A stretch of 64,000 bases of DNA. Source: Paraphoma chrysanthemicola. Its lineage: Eukaryota > Ascomycota > Dothideomycetes > Pleosporales > Phaeosphaeriaceae. Each line of letters opens with the position of its first letter. Within the stretch, counting starts at the first letter, position 1. The position numbers and the translations under genes are program-made. The stretch spans positions 1,035,433 to 1,099,432 of the forward strand of contig JAGMWG010000020.1 of NCBI GenBank assembly GCA_020744225.1, given 5' to 3'. Positions 35,122 through 44,757 of the stretch are shown here, in pieces. Under the pieces are notes generated by a model that saw only the letters and a program-made list of their open reading frames with translations, did not search any database and was not told where the DNA came from.

Positions 35122-35871
35122 CGGTTGCAGCAGACATTGCCGTACGATAGCCGTCGGGTACGTCCGTCCCAATCAATGTGTCTTTATCTCTCACGTTGTT
35201 TTCTCTTGTTGTCTGCGGAGTATACTTCTTGCGCCTAACAAATAACCCGATGTCCTACCCTGCACCTTCCTAATCCGATGCAGCCTAGCGTTTCTAACCC
35301 CACCAATACGCCGACAGCGTAGGCGCACGCTCACTCTTCTCATTCGCCCATCGGCCGAACATGCATGTTCTCGATATTGCCCTGGGCGATCATGCTCATG
35401 CTATACCACGACGGCATTGTGCTCCGGTTTTATTTTGCGCATCCTGACTTGTTCCTTGTCGGTAGCGTCGGTCGATGCAGGAACCTGGCATGGTCGCGGC
35501 AGTACAACAGCTCACGAGACATCGCGACGTTGATCATGGCCAATTGATGTACGCGCACTGGACCATGTGCGGGCGGGAACTGTGGTCGCATGCATCGCGG
35601 ACTGCTACTTCAGGCAGGAACGACGACGCTTCGAGATTGCAGCCCGAAGGATGTGATGGGGCAAAGTGCTACGACTCGTTGCATCTGAAAATCGTGCGGA
35701 CGACCATGTAAACTACAAGTACCGGTGTCTTTGTCCTCAGTCGATTGTGTAGGTCTGCGTTTCACCTTGCCAAGTCAAACATTGCCCGTCGCCAGCGCCA
35801 GTAGGTGGACCAACGCAGTTTCAACGTGGTACCTGTGTTAAACAACCGGATTGAAACACCAAAAGTTCAAG
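35122..35871. other. intergenic region, no gene seen
   Basis: 750 bp between the metallophosphoesterase and the NLP gene. Short ORFs only. It contains the NLP promoter. Confidence 0.5.
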
Positions 35872-36641
35872 ATGTTCGCCCAACTTCCACTCCAGCTACT
35901 CGCAGCTGCGGCGTGCGTCTCCGCCTGGCCCCTCAGTCTGGCACCACGAGCAGTCATCAACCACGATGCCGTAGTGGGTTTCCCTCAGACTGTTCCGTCC
36001 GGTACCACTGGCACATTGTACCTAAAGTACAAGCCCTATCTTAGAGTCGTCAATGGCTGCGTTCCCTTCCCCGCAGTTGACGCTGCAGGTAACACCGGGT
36101 AAGTCATCTTTCCATGTCAACTGCGAAGACAGAAGAGTAGGCTAACGTAACATACAGCGGCGGGCTCAGCACCTCTGGCTCACCAGAGGGAGGTTGCTCC
36201 AGTTCCACAGGCCAAGTCTACGGCCGCACTGGCACCTACAATGGCGCCTTTGCCATCATGTATTCATGGTACATGCCCAAAGACTCACCCTCAGCCGGCC
36301 TTGGACACCGCCACGACTGGGAGAACATCATTGTCTGGCTTTCTTCTGCATCGACCACTGCGACTATCCGCGGTGTTGCCATCTCCGCGCACGGTGATTA
36401 CCAAAAGTACACCGCTCCTCCACTGAGCGGTACGAGGCCGAAGATTGGCTATCAGAGCACTTGGCCCGTGAACCATCAGCTGGTCGCGACTGATTCGCAA
36501 GGAGGCGAGCAGCCGTTGATTGCATGGGAAAGCCTGACGGCTGCGGCGAGGAGTGCAATTGAGAATACGAATTTTGGGGATGCGACGCCGTCATTCAGGG
36601 ATAACAACTTTCAAAACTACCTGGCGGATGGGTTCATATAA
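35872..36641 (+). CDS. secreted NLP (NPP1-domain necrosis-inducing) protein (236 aa, 2 exons)
   Basis: Necrosis- and ethylene-inducing peptide 1-like protein. A hydrophobic signal peptide of about 18 residues (LQLLAAAACVSAWP) starts the protein. Exons 35872-36098 and 36158-36641 flank a 59-nt intron with GTAAGT donor and GCTAACG branch. The hallmark heptapeptide GHRHDWE is intact, followed by NIIVWL. Two cysteines (NGCVPFP and GGCSSS) match the disulfide pair of type 1 NLPs, and MYSWYMPKD precedes the heptapeptide as usual. Members of the family are secreted and, when cytolytic, act on plant plasma membranes; others are non-toxic. Nothing in the sequence is broken. Whether this one is cytolytic cannot be read from sequence. 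It is about 27 kb from the telomere. Confidence 0.92.
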
Positions 36642-36910
36642 GCTTTTAGGTCTTTTATGGAATTTTTCAAGGACGAGTAATATACTGATATGCACATTGG
36701 GAATGCAACTGAATTGGCTCCTTTGATATCCCTTGTGTTGTGTGAAGCATACTTTTTTGCTTGAGTGACTAGCTATCAACGAATCCACTTTACGATTTTT
36801 TGTTATGCCATGCCATCCTTCGCTGGTCTTAGCGTGGAGCGTCAAACCTTCCTTTTTGGCTTTTAAGATAAGCATAAATCCGCTATATGCTAGTGACCCT
36901 TTTGTGGCTT

Positions 36911-38527
36911 TCAATTCGTCTTCAGATCCTTCATCAAATCGCCCACAGCATCCACGCCGTCTCCGCCACCTTTCAGTTCCTTGTTTGTGGCCTGTATAAG
37001 CACTCGTCTGTAACTCGTCAAGGCTGGCGCCCCATCATCCGTGACCTCGAGAATGAGGTGCAACAACTGCCCCTGCGCCACCGGCTTTCTGCTCATCAAT
37101 TCCACCGCACACTTCTCTGCCGGCGGCAACGTGACCTCCACCTTCCTTCCCTCGCGATCTAGCGGCTTAATCTTCAATTTGGCCACCTCGGCATCCACCC
37201 ACCACTGCGTCGCCGTCGGCTCGCGATAATGCCACCACTTGAACTTCAACTTCCCACCATCTGGATCATAACTCCCCTCCGCGTCCAGCGTCACCGTGCT
37301 ACCCGCTTCCGCATCAATCTTCACGGGACTCATATCCTTGGCCCCGTTCACAACGATGACCGGATGGTGATTCGCCTTGCTGAACTCGCTTTCCATACTC
37401 CATTTTATCCTTGCTGCGAAGTCGTTCTGGAACGCATCGCGCCACCGCCATATCGTCGCGTGGTTACTCGTGTAGACCTGTCCCTTGACACTCACCCGAT
37501 CCACCGCGTCGCTATAGTGACTACTATTCAGTCCCTCCGCCGAAATATCCGTGCGCGCATACCGACCGCCCCAACTCCCGTACTCGGGACAATCGGGCAC
37601 GCCGAGGCCATTTTGAATCAGATACAAGAACGTCGGCGTGTCGCCCTCGGGGATGAACAAGTAGTCCGGATACGCGCTGCCCAGTGGCCCGATCTGGATA
37701 TTCTCTTTGACCCACTTCTTCTCCCATTTGCTGAAGTCCGGGCCCCCAGCATCAAAGCCGTAATACTTCTCGCCAGAAATGCCCGTCCAGGCTGCCATAC
37801 CATACTGATTCCAGCCGTGCACGCTCGCAATATAGAAAATGTCGGGAAATGAGTTCCGGATCCACGCGCCTGTGTCGTCTTGGTCGCTGATGGCGTATAC
37901 TCGGATCCGAGATAGTAGTCGTTTGGAGTCTTCTGGGTCGTAGTCGTCGTCAACGTGTAAGAGCGTTTGCGCGAGCGTGTTGGTGCCGCCCCAGCATAGG
38001 ATCCAGAGAGGCTGGGTGGCCGGCTGGACGATGGCGTCGTAGAGCAATTGTGCGCCGAGGGAAAGGGGCTTGTCGATGCCGACGGCGGACATGCCGTACG
38101 TCTAGCAATATCAGCATGTGTGAAAGCACGTGATCTGGCATTGGGGAAGGGAAATGTACTTCGGCGCCAGGGGCGACCAAACTGCGCAAGTGGTCGGCAC
38201 TCGGATACGTCCAGTCTGGATGAACATGTTTGTTGAGATTGTCGACGGCGTTGGCGTATGCATCGATAATTTTGTGCATGTCTTGTGGGCAGACTTTGTT
38301 CTTCATCCAAGTGCTCGTGCATGCTGGAGTCGCGCGAAATACAATTAGTTGGCGTTTCGCGATGGATTGGGACAGTGAGCCGTACCCACCAATCCTTCCG
38401 TCTCAAACTGATTTGCGTAAAGCAAATAGCGACATAGCGACTCCGCATCGTCAGGCTCGTTCGAGATGTCTGACAAGATGAACACGCGGGGCTTGTGCGG
38501 ATACGTCTGTAGCTTCGACGTCGCCAT
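36911..38527 (-). CDS. DUF1593 / nucleoside-hydrolase-like protein (498 aa, 3 exons)
   Basis: Member of the Sde182-like (DUF1593) family, sometimes annotated as cellulose-binding but with a nucleoside-hydrolase-like fold. Exons 38386-38527, 38160-38323 and 36911-38101. The N-terminus RVFILSDISNEPDDAESL carries the acidic cluster of the hydrolase fold; LWILCWGGTNTLAQTL and VYAISDQDDTGAWIR follow. Residues from about 395 form a beta-rich C-terminal domain (AEAGSTVTLDAEGSYDPDG). Introns are 62 and 58 nt: the first joins EGLV to ACTSTWMK, the second joins PGAE to TYGMSAVG. No signal peptide is visible, so it is probably intracellular in this form. Substrate unknown; an N- or O-glycoside is likely. 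Confidence 0.88.
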
Positions 38528-39243
38528 GGCGCACAGCTTTGGCAGGGCAATAGCACAAAGAGTAGATGCAGAGCTAATGGTTCCAAGCAGGAATGAAGTC
38601 TAAAGTGTCTATGGTATCATGTTGTTGAATTGTTGTGGTTACTCAATGGTACACAAAAGCGCCCGAAGTTGTGCCATGCGGTCTGACGAGCGGGGCCGTG
38701 GGTGACGAAAGCGACTCGTTAGGCACGGCTTGCCATCTGGGGAAACATCGGCTGCGGTTGCCTCGGTCGTTCAAATTCGTGAGGTGGGGTGGTGAGTGCC
38801 CCAAATCGCAACATGTCCGTCTCGTGACTTCGAGACCTCGAGGACCCTTGATAACGAGACACTCCCGTTGCACGGCTATGTTCCGAGATGTTTGAGACGA
38901 TCGATACGCCGCTCCCGCCGGTTCGCAAGGCTGAGTTAAGCTGCGCCACGACTAAGCTGCTTTTGTATGGCTTGGCATGACGTATCGGCGACTGTTCCGC
39001 GGCTGTCCAACACCACATTTGCATACGACACAATGATAGGCTCGTGGCGCTGGTTGCCTGATGATAGAAGGCGTTGTTTAAACTGACCACAAGCTTGGAA
39101 TACGAGCGAACTCGCTCATCGGGATGACTGCCAAGCGGTTCCATTATTCTTTGACGTAGGTTATAAAGGTAAGTGTTTCGCGGCTTCTTCTGAACGAACC
39201 CTCCTACCAACCACGGTCCGAATCACAGACACAGAAAGAAAAG
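38528..39243. other. divergent intergenic region
   Basis: 716 bp between the DUF1593 gene (minus) and the coiled-coil gene (plus). Aside from a TATA-like element near the right end, nothing is supported. Confidence 0.5.
39162..39168 (+). promoter_or_regulatory. TATA-box-like element upstream of the coiled-coil gene
   Basis: TATAAAG about 76 bp before the ATG at 39244, at a suitable distance for a core promoter. Confidence 0.35.
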
Positions 39244-40401
39244 ATGTCTATTGCAAGTAAGATCCAAGAGGCAGCGAGCCAGAATGCAACCCTACTCCAA
39301 GGCCTCCATGAGACAGACTCGGCCCCATCTCAACTCCATCAGCAAAATGCGTACATCGCAGATCTCGACCACCAAGTCGCCGTCATCAATAAGCGAGTCA
39401 CGGATCTGAAGCGGAAGACTGCTTCCGAGCTGAAGGATCACGAGAAGTATCGCGACAGCAACATTCGACGCTTTGCGCACAAAGCGACCGGCCGGAAGGA
39501 CAAATTTGCTGAGAAAGCGGCAAAAGAAGAGAAGGAATACTTTGAGGCCATTCAAGCGCAGAAGACTGCTGAAGATGAGCTTGGCTACGTGAAGCAGCTG
39601 AAAACAGAAGCCGATATCCAACGACAGACCTTTGCACAGTCCGCAGACCGCCACAAAGAGCTCCAGTCCCAACTCGATGCACTTTACAACTCCATATTCG
39701 CGGGTCATACCCCAGAGTTCCCTGATGAAGACCGCGCTGAAGAAGCATGCAACTCCGCATCTCAGAATGTACAGCATCTGAACCAACAACTTGAGCGCGA
39801 GAAGCACGTCCTCTTCCTCCTTGGCCAGACCGTGCAGAAACTCTCCGAAGCCCGCAATTCACTTGACGGCGCTTACGGCATGTCACAATATGATATGTTT
39901 GGGGGCGGTACCATGGCGTCCATGCAAAAGCGCAATTACCTCGAGCGCGCCGAATCTTCGATCCAACAAGTCCGCATGCTCCAACAACAACTCAAACGAG
40001 TCGCACCTGATATCCCCACGCTCGGCCCCTTGCAGATCCGCATGGGCGATATCTGGTCGGATGTTGTGTTTGACAATATCTTCACGGATATGCAGATGCA
40101 TGAGCAAGTCAAAGCAAGTATGCAGCAGGTCGACCGCGAGGGAAACAAGTGTAGCGAGATCATTCGGGGCAGGGAAGCGCAGCTGAAGAGACTGGAGGGT
40201 GAAACGGGTCAGGCAAACGAGAAGTTGAAGCAGGCAAGAATAGCGCTACAGCAGGCGAGACAGGATGCGTTCAGCAAGGTGCTTGGTGGTGAGCAGGTGG
40301 GGAGTGGCTTGGGAAGTCCACCGCCGGGAGATATGCCGCCTGGGTACGCGGCGCAAGCGTATGCGCCACCGGCCGGTCCGCCGCCGGGATATTCAGTTTA
40401 G
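39244..40401 (+). CDS. coiled-coil protein of unknown function (385 aa)
   Basis: Single-exon gene. The protein is dominated by long heptad-containing helices (residues about 30-160, 185-215, 240-265, 300-350), with charged segments such as KFAEKAAKEEKEYFEAIQAQ. A conserved-looking core, GPLQIRMGDIWSDVVFDNIF, separates the coils and probably forms a small folded domain. The C-terminus is Pro/Gly-rich (PPPGDMPPGYAAQAYAPPAG), a flexible tail seen in many fungal structural or trafficking proteins. No enzyme motif, signal peptide or membrane segment. Related proteins are common in filamentous ascomycetes as hypothetical proteins. The start follows directly on an A-rich leader. A scaffold role is likely but unproven. 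Confidence 0.75.
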   Translation: MSIASKIQEAASQNATLLQGLHETDSAPSQLHQQNAYIADLDHQVAVINKRVTDLKRKTASELKDHEKYRDSNIRRFAHKATGRKDKFAEKAAKEEKEYFEAIQAQKTAEDELGYVKQLKTEADIQRQTFAQSADRHKELQSQLDALYNSIFAGHTPEFPDEDRAEEACNSASQNVQHLNQQLEREKHVLFLLGQTVQKLSEARNSLDGAYGMSQYDMFGGGTMASMQKRNYLERAESSIQQVRMLQQQLKRVAPDIPTLGPLQIRMGDIWSDVVFDNIFTDMQMHEQVKASMQQVDREGNKCSEIIRGREAQLKRLEGETGQANEKLKQARIALQQARQDAFSKVLGGEQVGSGLGSPPPGDMPPGYAAQAYAPPAGPPPGYSV

Positions 40402-40463
40402 CGGGGAGTGCTTCGTTTCATGAATGTTTTCTTATAGTTCATTATCCATGATTTCGAGAAGTC

Positions 40464-41648
40464 GTGTTAAGCTTTCTCTTTTCGAATGTCCTGTCTAAGT
40501 ACCGCGGAAGTTGCACCCTGTGCTGTGCGCTGCACATCGATGCCAAGTTGTCCAGATTCTTCAAAAGTCCAAAGGAATTCAGAAGGACTCAAGTTATCAC
40601 AGGTGCACTCATTGATGGTCCATTCGCGTTGGCTTTCTTCATGAATAAAAGCCTCCCAAACAAGCTCCAGCTGAAAATGGAACAGACCTACGACAAGTCA
40701 TACCCGCCAATGCGCAGGATGGTAGACTAGCTCGTGTCCGATGGTTGGAAGGCGAGGAAGTGCCTTCGAAAGTTCCCACGTGATATGTGGGACCAGCTCT
40801 GGAAGACCAACTCAAGCCGTGTCCGTCTTTTTATCGACATCGATGGTCACGATTACCCACCATTGTGCTACATGTTTTAGATGAGACTCTCGCGATGGCT
40901 ACTCTGAGCTTTCTGTCCTGGAATAGGGCCTACGCACTCTTCCCGCGATCGACGTTCATCGACAAAGATGCACATATCTTGGTCAGCCTACAGAAGGGGC
41001 GCCCGGACAAGTACAATCGGGAGGCTGTTTGCAAGCTCATCGAGTACGGAATCAAACCCAAGGGCCTTCATTGGAATCACCAAGACGATCCCTTGGCGCG
41101 GTTGAGAGGAATTGGAGACTCTCGGACGTGCACTATCGAGTTCGATGACGCCGGCATCGCGTTTGCCACAAATCCTCCAATTACCGATGAGGTGATCACC
41201 GCTTCGACATTCCTTCTCATGAGCGAGTATCCCCGGCGGACTCAGACATCCAATGAGCCGGTCGCACGGTACAGTATGGGTGCTGATATTCGCTTCCGCC
41301 ACCCAACATTTCGACATCCCGTTATCTCTCCCCTCCAAGATCAAGACCACCCATTCCACCCCGAACGGAATGACACAGAATACAACCGCGACATGAATGC
41401 TCTCGTCGAAACGATCTTAACAAAATTCAGTTCATATTGATGAAACCAGTGGATTTGGCTTTCATAACACGTTGAACCGATGGAACGCGGTCAACGTACC
41501 TCGAAGTTGGACCTATTATGATGAAGATATGTTCAAACATCTCGCTAAGATATGGACGAAGCACGAGGCAATGGAAGAGGCGAAGCGCATGGCAAAGGAT
41601 ACTTCGAACCAGCGTAGCAAAGGTGGTGGTATCAAGATCCTACGATAA
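40464..41648 (+). pseudogene. decayed F-box/nucleotidyltransferase-like family member, copy 3
   Basis: The N-terminal F-box region is mostly gone. What remains opens with HIDAKLSRFFKSPKEFRR and GALIDGPFALAFF, the family core, but the acidic DLD motif is not recognisable and the frame stops at 40728-40730. The next block, in another frame (40787-41440), carries SFLSWNRAYALFPRSTFIDK and RGIGDSRTCTIEFDDAGI, which align with the ITWNKAY and RRIGD..IDLDTAGI segments of copies 1 and 2. The tail with SWTYYDEDMFKHL lies in a third frame and ends at 41648. At least two shifts, so this is the most decayed copy. No start codon can be assigned with confidence. Confidence 0.6.
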
Positions 41649-42620
41649 TTTGAACAGAAGGCAACTTTCGAAGGCATCAAACGATCGGGAGCAACTGAGT
41701 GGCAGCAACAAACATCGGTCACAATGCTCATGGGATGAGACGGGTATGGAGACTTAATTGTGATTGCTTCTGGCTCCCAAAGTCCCGGTCTTCGGTATGG
41801 CCTTAGGCAGCAACCGCCAATAGCGTTACACAGCAAAGTATAAGTTTCAAACAGCATGTTCAAGTGCAAAATCAAACATACGTCACAAATTCGGAGTTCT
41901 CCAGGGTACATTATGCCATCATAGTCTGGTCTCTCACCAGTCCGAGCAAACATATATGCCCTGCACAATCAAGGTTAAGCATTATTCGAAATGACGAAAC
42001 ACTATGCTGGACTGGCGGTGATTGATGAGTCTTTGTTCGATCAGACTTGTGCACGAACCAAGGCTTTTCCAAACAACTTTGACACCGAAAAAACTTCACG
42101 CTGTTTGTATTGTCTGACTTGCTTGGTATAGTCAGCCTTAGTTCGACACATCTTATCTCTTTTACCAACCCTGGACCAGTATATAGCGACTCTTCTCAAA
42201 TCTTACTCCACTCCACAGTATATACCTCACTCCCTCGACTGACCTTCGTCCTACATATTAATACAATGTGCCTTCCAATTCCGCGCCCAGTGACACATCC
42301 AATTGCCGTCGACCGCGACCGCCATTCCTCGATGTCACCTGATTGCGCATCGACATGTGAATACAATGCGTAGCCCGCTCACAATGACGTACGGCAGTCT
42401 CTATGCACTGTCGGGCCTCATGTATGCCTTCCAGTTACTGGGTGGATCTAATACTCGATGTATATATGCATTTCCATTTTCTGCCCATAGCATAATCATC
42501 ACCACACAACCACCAGAACAACCAAAAAGGCCAGCATACAACTTCAATTGCTCAACAACTACATACTTCTCACCAAAGCTTACATCAACAAATCTTCACA
42601 AAGCCTCCAACAACACCAAA
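41649..42620. other. intergenic region, no gene seen
   Basis: 972 bp. The frame of the next gene is open upstream to 42303, but that extension has no family feature and is AT-rich, like a leader. Nothing else is supported. Confidence 0.45.
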
Positions 42621-44084
42621 ATGTCCGACTCACCCCGCTCCCACCACTCCGCAGACACTCAAGAGTTCGACCAGCCACAATCGACTGGCATGAGTCAAGA
42701 AGAGAATGCGAGATGTCGCGATGACTCCAACGGAGTGCTACGTCCCATTGAAATTCCCGAGTATGATGCACCTACGGCGCGGTTGCTGAGCCAGATCACA
42801 GAGGAGTCTGTGGCTGACGGTCTTTTCCAGTTTCTCGGGGACCATCCTTATCCTGAGCCATATGGCCAGGAGCAAGGTGGACTCCAGAGCCGACCTGATT
42901 CTGCTCATGAGAATTTTGACCAGATTCAATCCGTCAATCATTTGATGTCGGCTCAACCACCGCAAACACCACATGGCCACCACGGCATGGAATACTACCC
43001 TGGGCACCCAACTTGGGACAACGAGTTCGCGCCATATTACCAAGATCCTATACCTCAGATCACGCGATCGCCTCGATCCTTTTATCATCCCGTCGCATCT
43101 GCACAACCAGGATTGCATCAATCTCCCTCAGTCGGCGCACTCGACGCACCCGATCAAGATGCTGCTCTGGGTAATAGAAGCGATGGGCAATTTGGTATTG
43201 GATGGATGTCTTTGTCTACACCGGTTCGAACACCCCCTGGACGCCTCGAACGCCTTGCGCCAGTACCGCAACCGCGACTGATCATGTCTTCTGAACCACC
43301 GACTGACGAGGCAGAACAAAATCAGGTCCAAAATGCTCCACAGCAGATGAATCTGGCATTCAGCAGCTTCGCTGAAGCTCGAACCTCTTTGAGTGGAGCG
43401 GCTGTGAAGCATGATTGGGTGCCCGATATTGCTGACCTGACGATTCCTGCCAATGAGGACGAGCACAAGGCATATGTGCGCCGGATGCTCGATGCCTTTC
43501 TCAACATCAGCAATACTCGAGACGCCAAGAACCTTAACAGCCCATTCACCAAACGATGGGATCCGAAAGGCAACGATCGTAATGAGTTCTATAGCATCAC
43601 TGCCATGGAGACGATTTGCTGGGAGATATTGGATCTCACAGAACGCCTTCACCATGATGGACCCGCGGCGCTGCACATATACGATCCCGAATCGCTCGAG
43701 AAAGTGAAACAGACTCGCACGTACTCGTTTGATCACCGTATCATGGTAATATGTGATACCCTTCGACAAAGCAAGGCGTGCTGCGATGGCTTGATGAAGG
43801 GTGATAGTGTGAAGCTCCTCGTTGGTTGCCCGCAATGGAAGCGCAAGTTACAAGGTGTCAACGATCGGCGCAAGGGGAAGACTCAAGACGCTGAGAAGTA
43901 CGCTGGACGCGAGGTCGTTTTCGGACAAGAAATGCCAGAACAGCCGATTGCTTTCCCTGCTGGGCAGCGACTGGCTCCCGCAATTACCATTAACCCGCAA
44001 TACTACCGTTCTCCGGCTGGCTTTGTTCAACAATCTAATATGACATTGCCAGATCACCAATTCGTTGGAGATGACCAGATGTAG
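42621..44084 (+). CDS. fungal protein of unknown function, C-terminally truncated (487 aa)
   Basis: An uninterrupted ORF. The N-terminal half is polar and Pro/Gln-rich, probably disordered. The C-terminal half holds a compact conserved-looking block: WVPDIADLTIPANEDEHKAY, MLDAFLNISNTRDAKN, RWDPKGNDRNEFY and AMETICWEILDLTERLHHDG, ending with SKACCDGLMKGDSVKLLVG and a basic stretch (WKRKLQGVNDRRKGK). I recall this block from expanded families of hypothetical, probably nuclear, proteins in Dothideomycetes, but cannot name a domain. The same frame continues past the TAG at 44082-44084 to 44432 with only one more stop, so the protein may be a shortened form of a longer ancestor. Start at 42621 (AAAATG context) is preferred over upstream codons. 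Confidence 0.7.
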   Translation: MSDSPRSHHSADTQEFDQPQSTGMSQEENARCRDDSNGVLRPIEIPEYDAPTARLLSQITEESVADGLFQFLGDHPYPEPYGQEQGGLQSRPDSAHENFDQIQSVNHLMSAQPPQTPHGHHGMEYYPGHPTWDNEFAPYYQDPIPQITRSPRSFYHPVASAQPGLHQSPSVGALDAPDQDAALGNRSDGQFGIGWMSLSTPVRTPPGRLERLAPVPQPRLIMSSEPPTDEAEQNQVQNAPQQMNLAFSSFAEARTSLSGAAVKHDWVPDIADLTIPANEDEHKAYVRRMLDAFLNISNTRDAKNLNSPFTKRWDPKGNDRNEFYSITAMETICWEILDLTERLHHDGPAALHIYDPESLEKVKQTRTYSFDHRIMVICDTLRQSKACCDGLMKGDSVKLLVGCPQWKRKLQGVNDRRKGKTQDAEKYAGREVVFGQEMPEQPIAFPAGQRLAPAITINPQYYRSPAGFVQQSNMTLPDHQFVGDDQM

Positions 44085-44432
44085 ACACCCACGATCGTGG
44101 ACCACCAGAATATTGGGAACTCTGCAGAGCAGTATTTCCAATAACGCGCTCAATCGGCCGGAGATGGATATGAACATACTTTTTGGCTTCATGGCGCATA
44201 CAACAATGCTCCGTATGCCCCATCTACGCAGGTGCGGAGCATGAGCTACGCTCTACTACGACAGCAGATGCCTGAAACGTTGCGGTCCCCCCCGCCTCTA
44301 TCACGGCAACCGGTCCAGCAGCGAAATGCGCCCAATCAAGCCAGTGAGAAAGAATCCTCTCCTCTCTGCAAGAAGCGTCGCGTTACCAAGGAGCCACAGG
44401 ATGGTCTGGACGATGGTTTGGAGGTTGTGTAG
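44085..44432 (+). pseudogene. in-frame remnant of the lost C-terminus of the preceding gene
   Basis: Directly after the TAG at 44082, the same frame runs to 44432 with a single further stop, TAA at 44138-44140. It encodes polar, Gln/Pro-rich sequence and ends in a basic, nuclear-localisation-like cluster (PLCKKRRVTKEPQD) and an acidic tail. Both stops follow Gln/Met-rich context and could come from CAG to TAG and CAA to TAA changes, the type made by RIP or any C-to-T process. Alternatively an unrecognised intron could remove them, though I see no good donor at the first stop. Confidence 0.5.
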
Positions 44433-44757
44433 AGATTCATTCAGTTCGCGGTATCTGGTAAAGGAACTGGGCACGGAGGTTGATTGAACAACGGAAACAT
44501 CACAGCAGTACAGCACATCGCAGCTGTTCTCTCTAGCACCTTTCAATCTGGTGTGATTGAGCACACTTGCGGAGCTAGTTGCAAAACAGGCTAGCAAAAC
44601 ATAGAGTTAGACCTAAATATGACTTCATTTGACTATAGAAACTTGCTTTAGCTATGATATCACCCTGATATTTCGGATCAGGCTCCAATAGTTCTAGGGA
44701 GGCCCCAACCGTGTCGTTGTGTATCGCATGCGCGATCAGCCAAACATGATGTCGTGA
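44433..44757. other. intergenic region, no gene seen
   Basis: 325 bp between convergent genes. Nothing supported. Confidence 0.5.

Noticed and set aside
26445..41648. Reading the NTase-like family as a cGAS/CD-NTase type immune system
   Set aside because: Only a loose GS...DxD resemblance is visible, the copies are broken, and no effector partner lies beside them.
42303..42620. Upstream extension of the 487-aa protein
   Set aside because: AT-rich, leader-like sequence without family features; ATG 42621 is in a good context.
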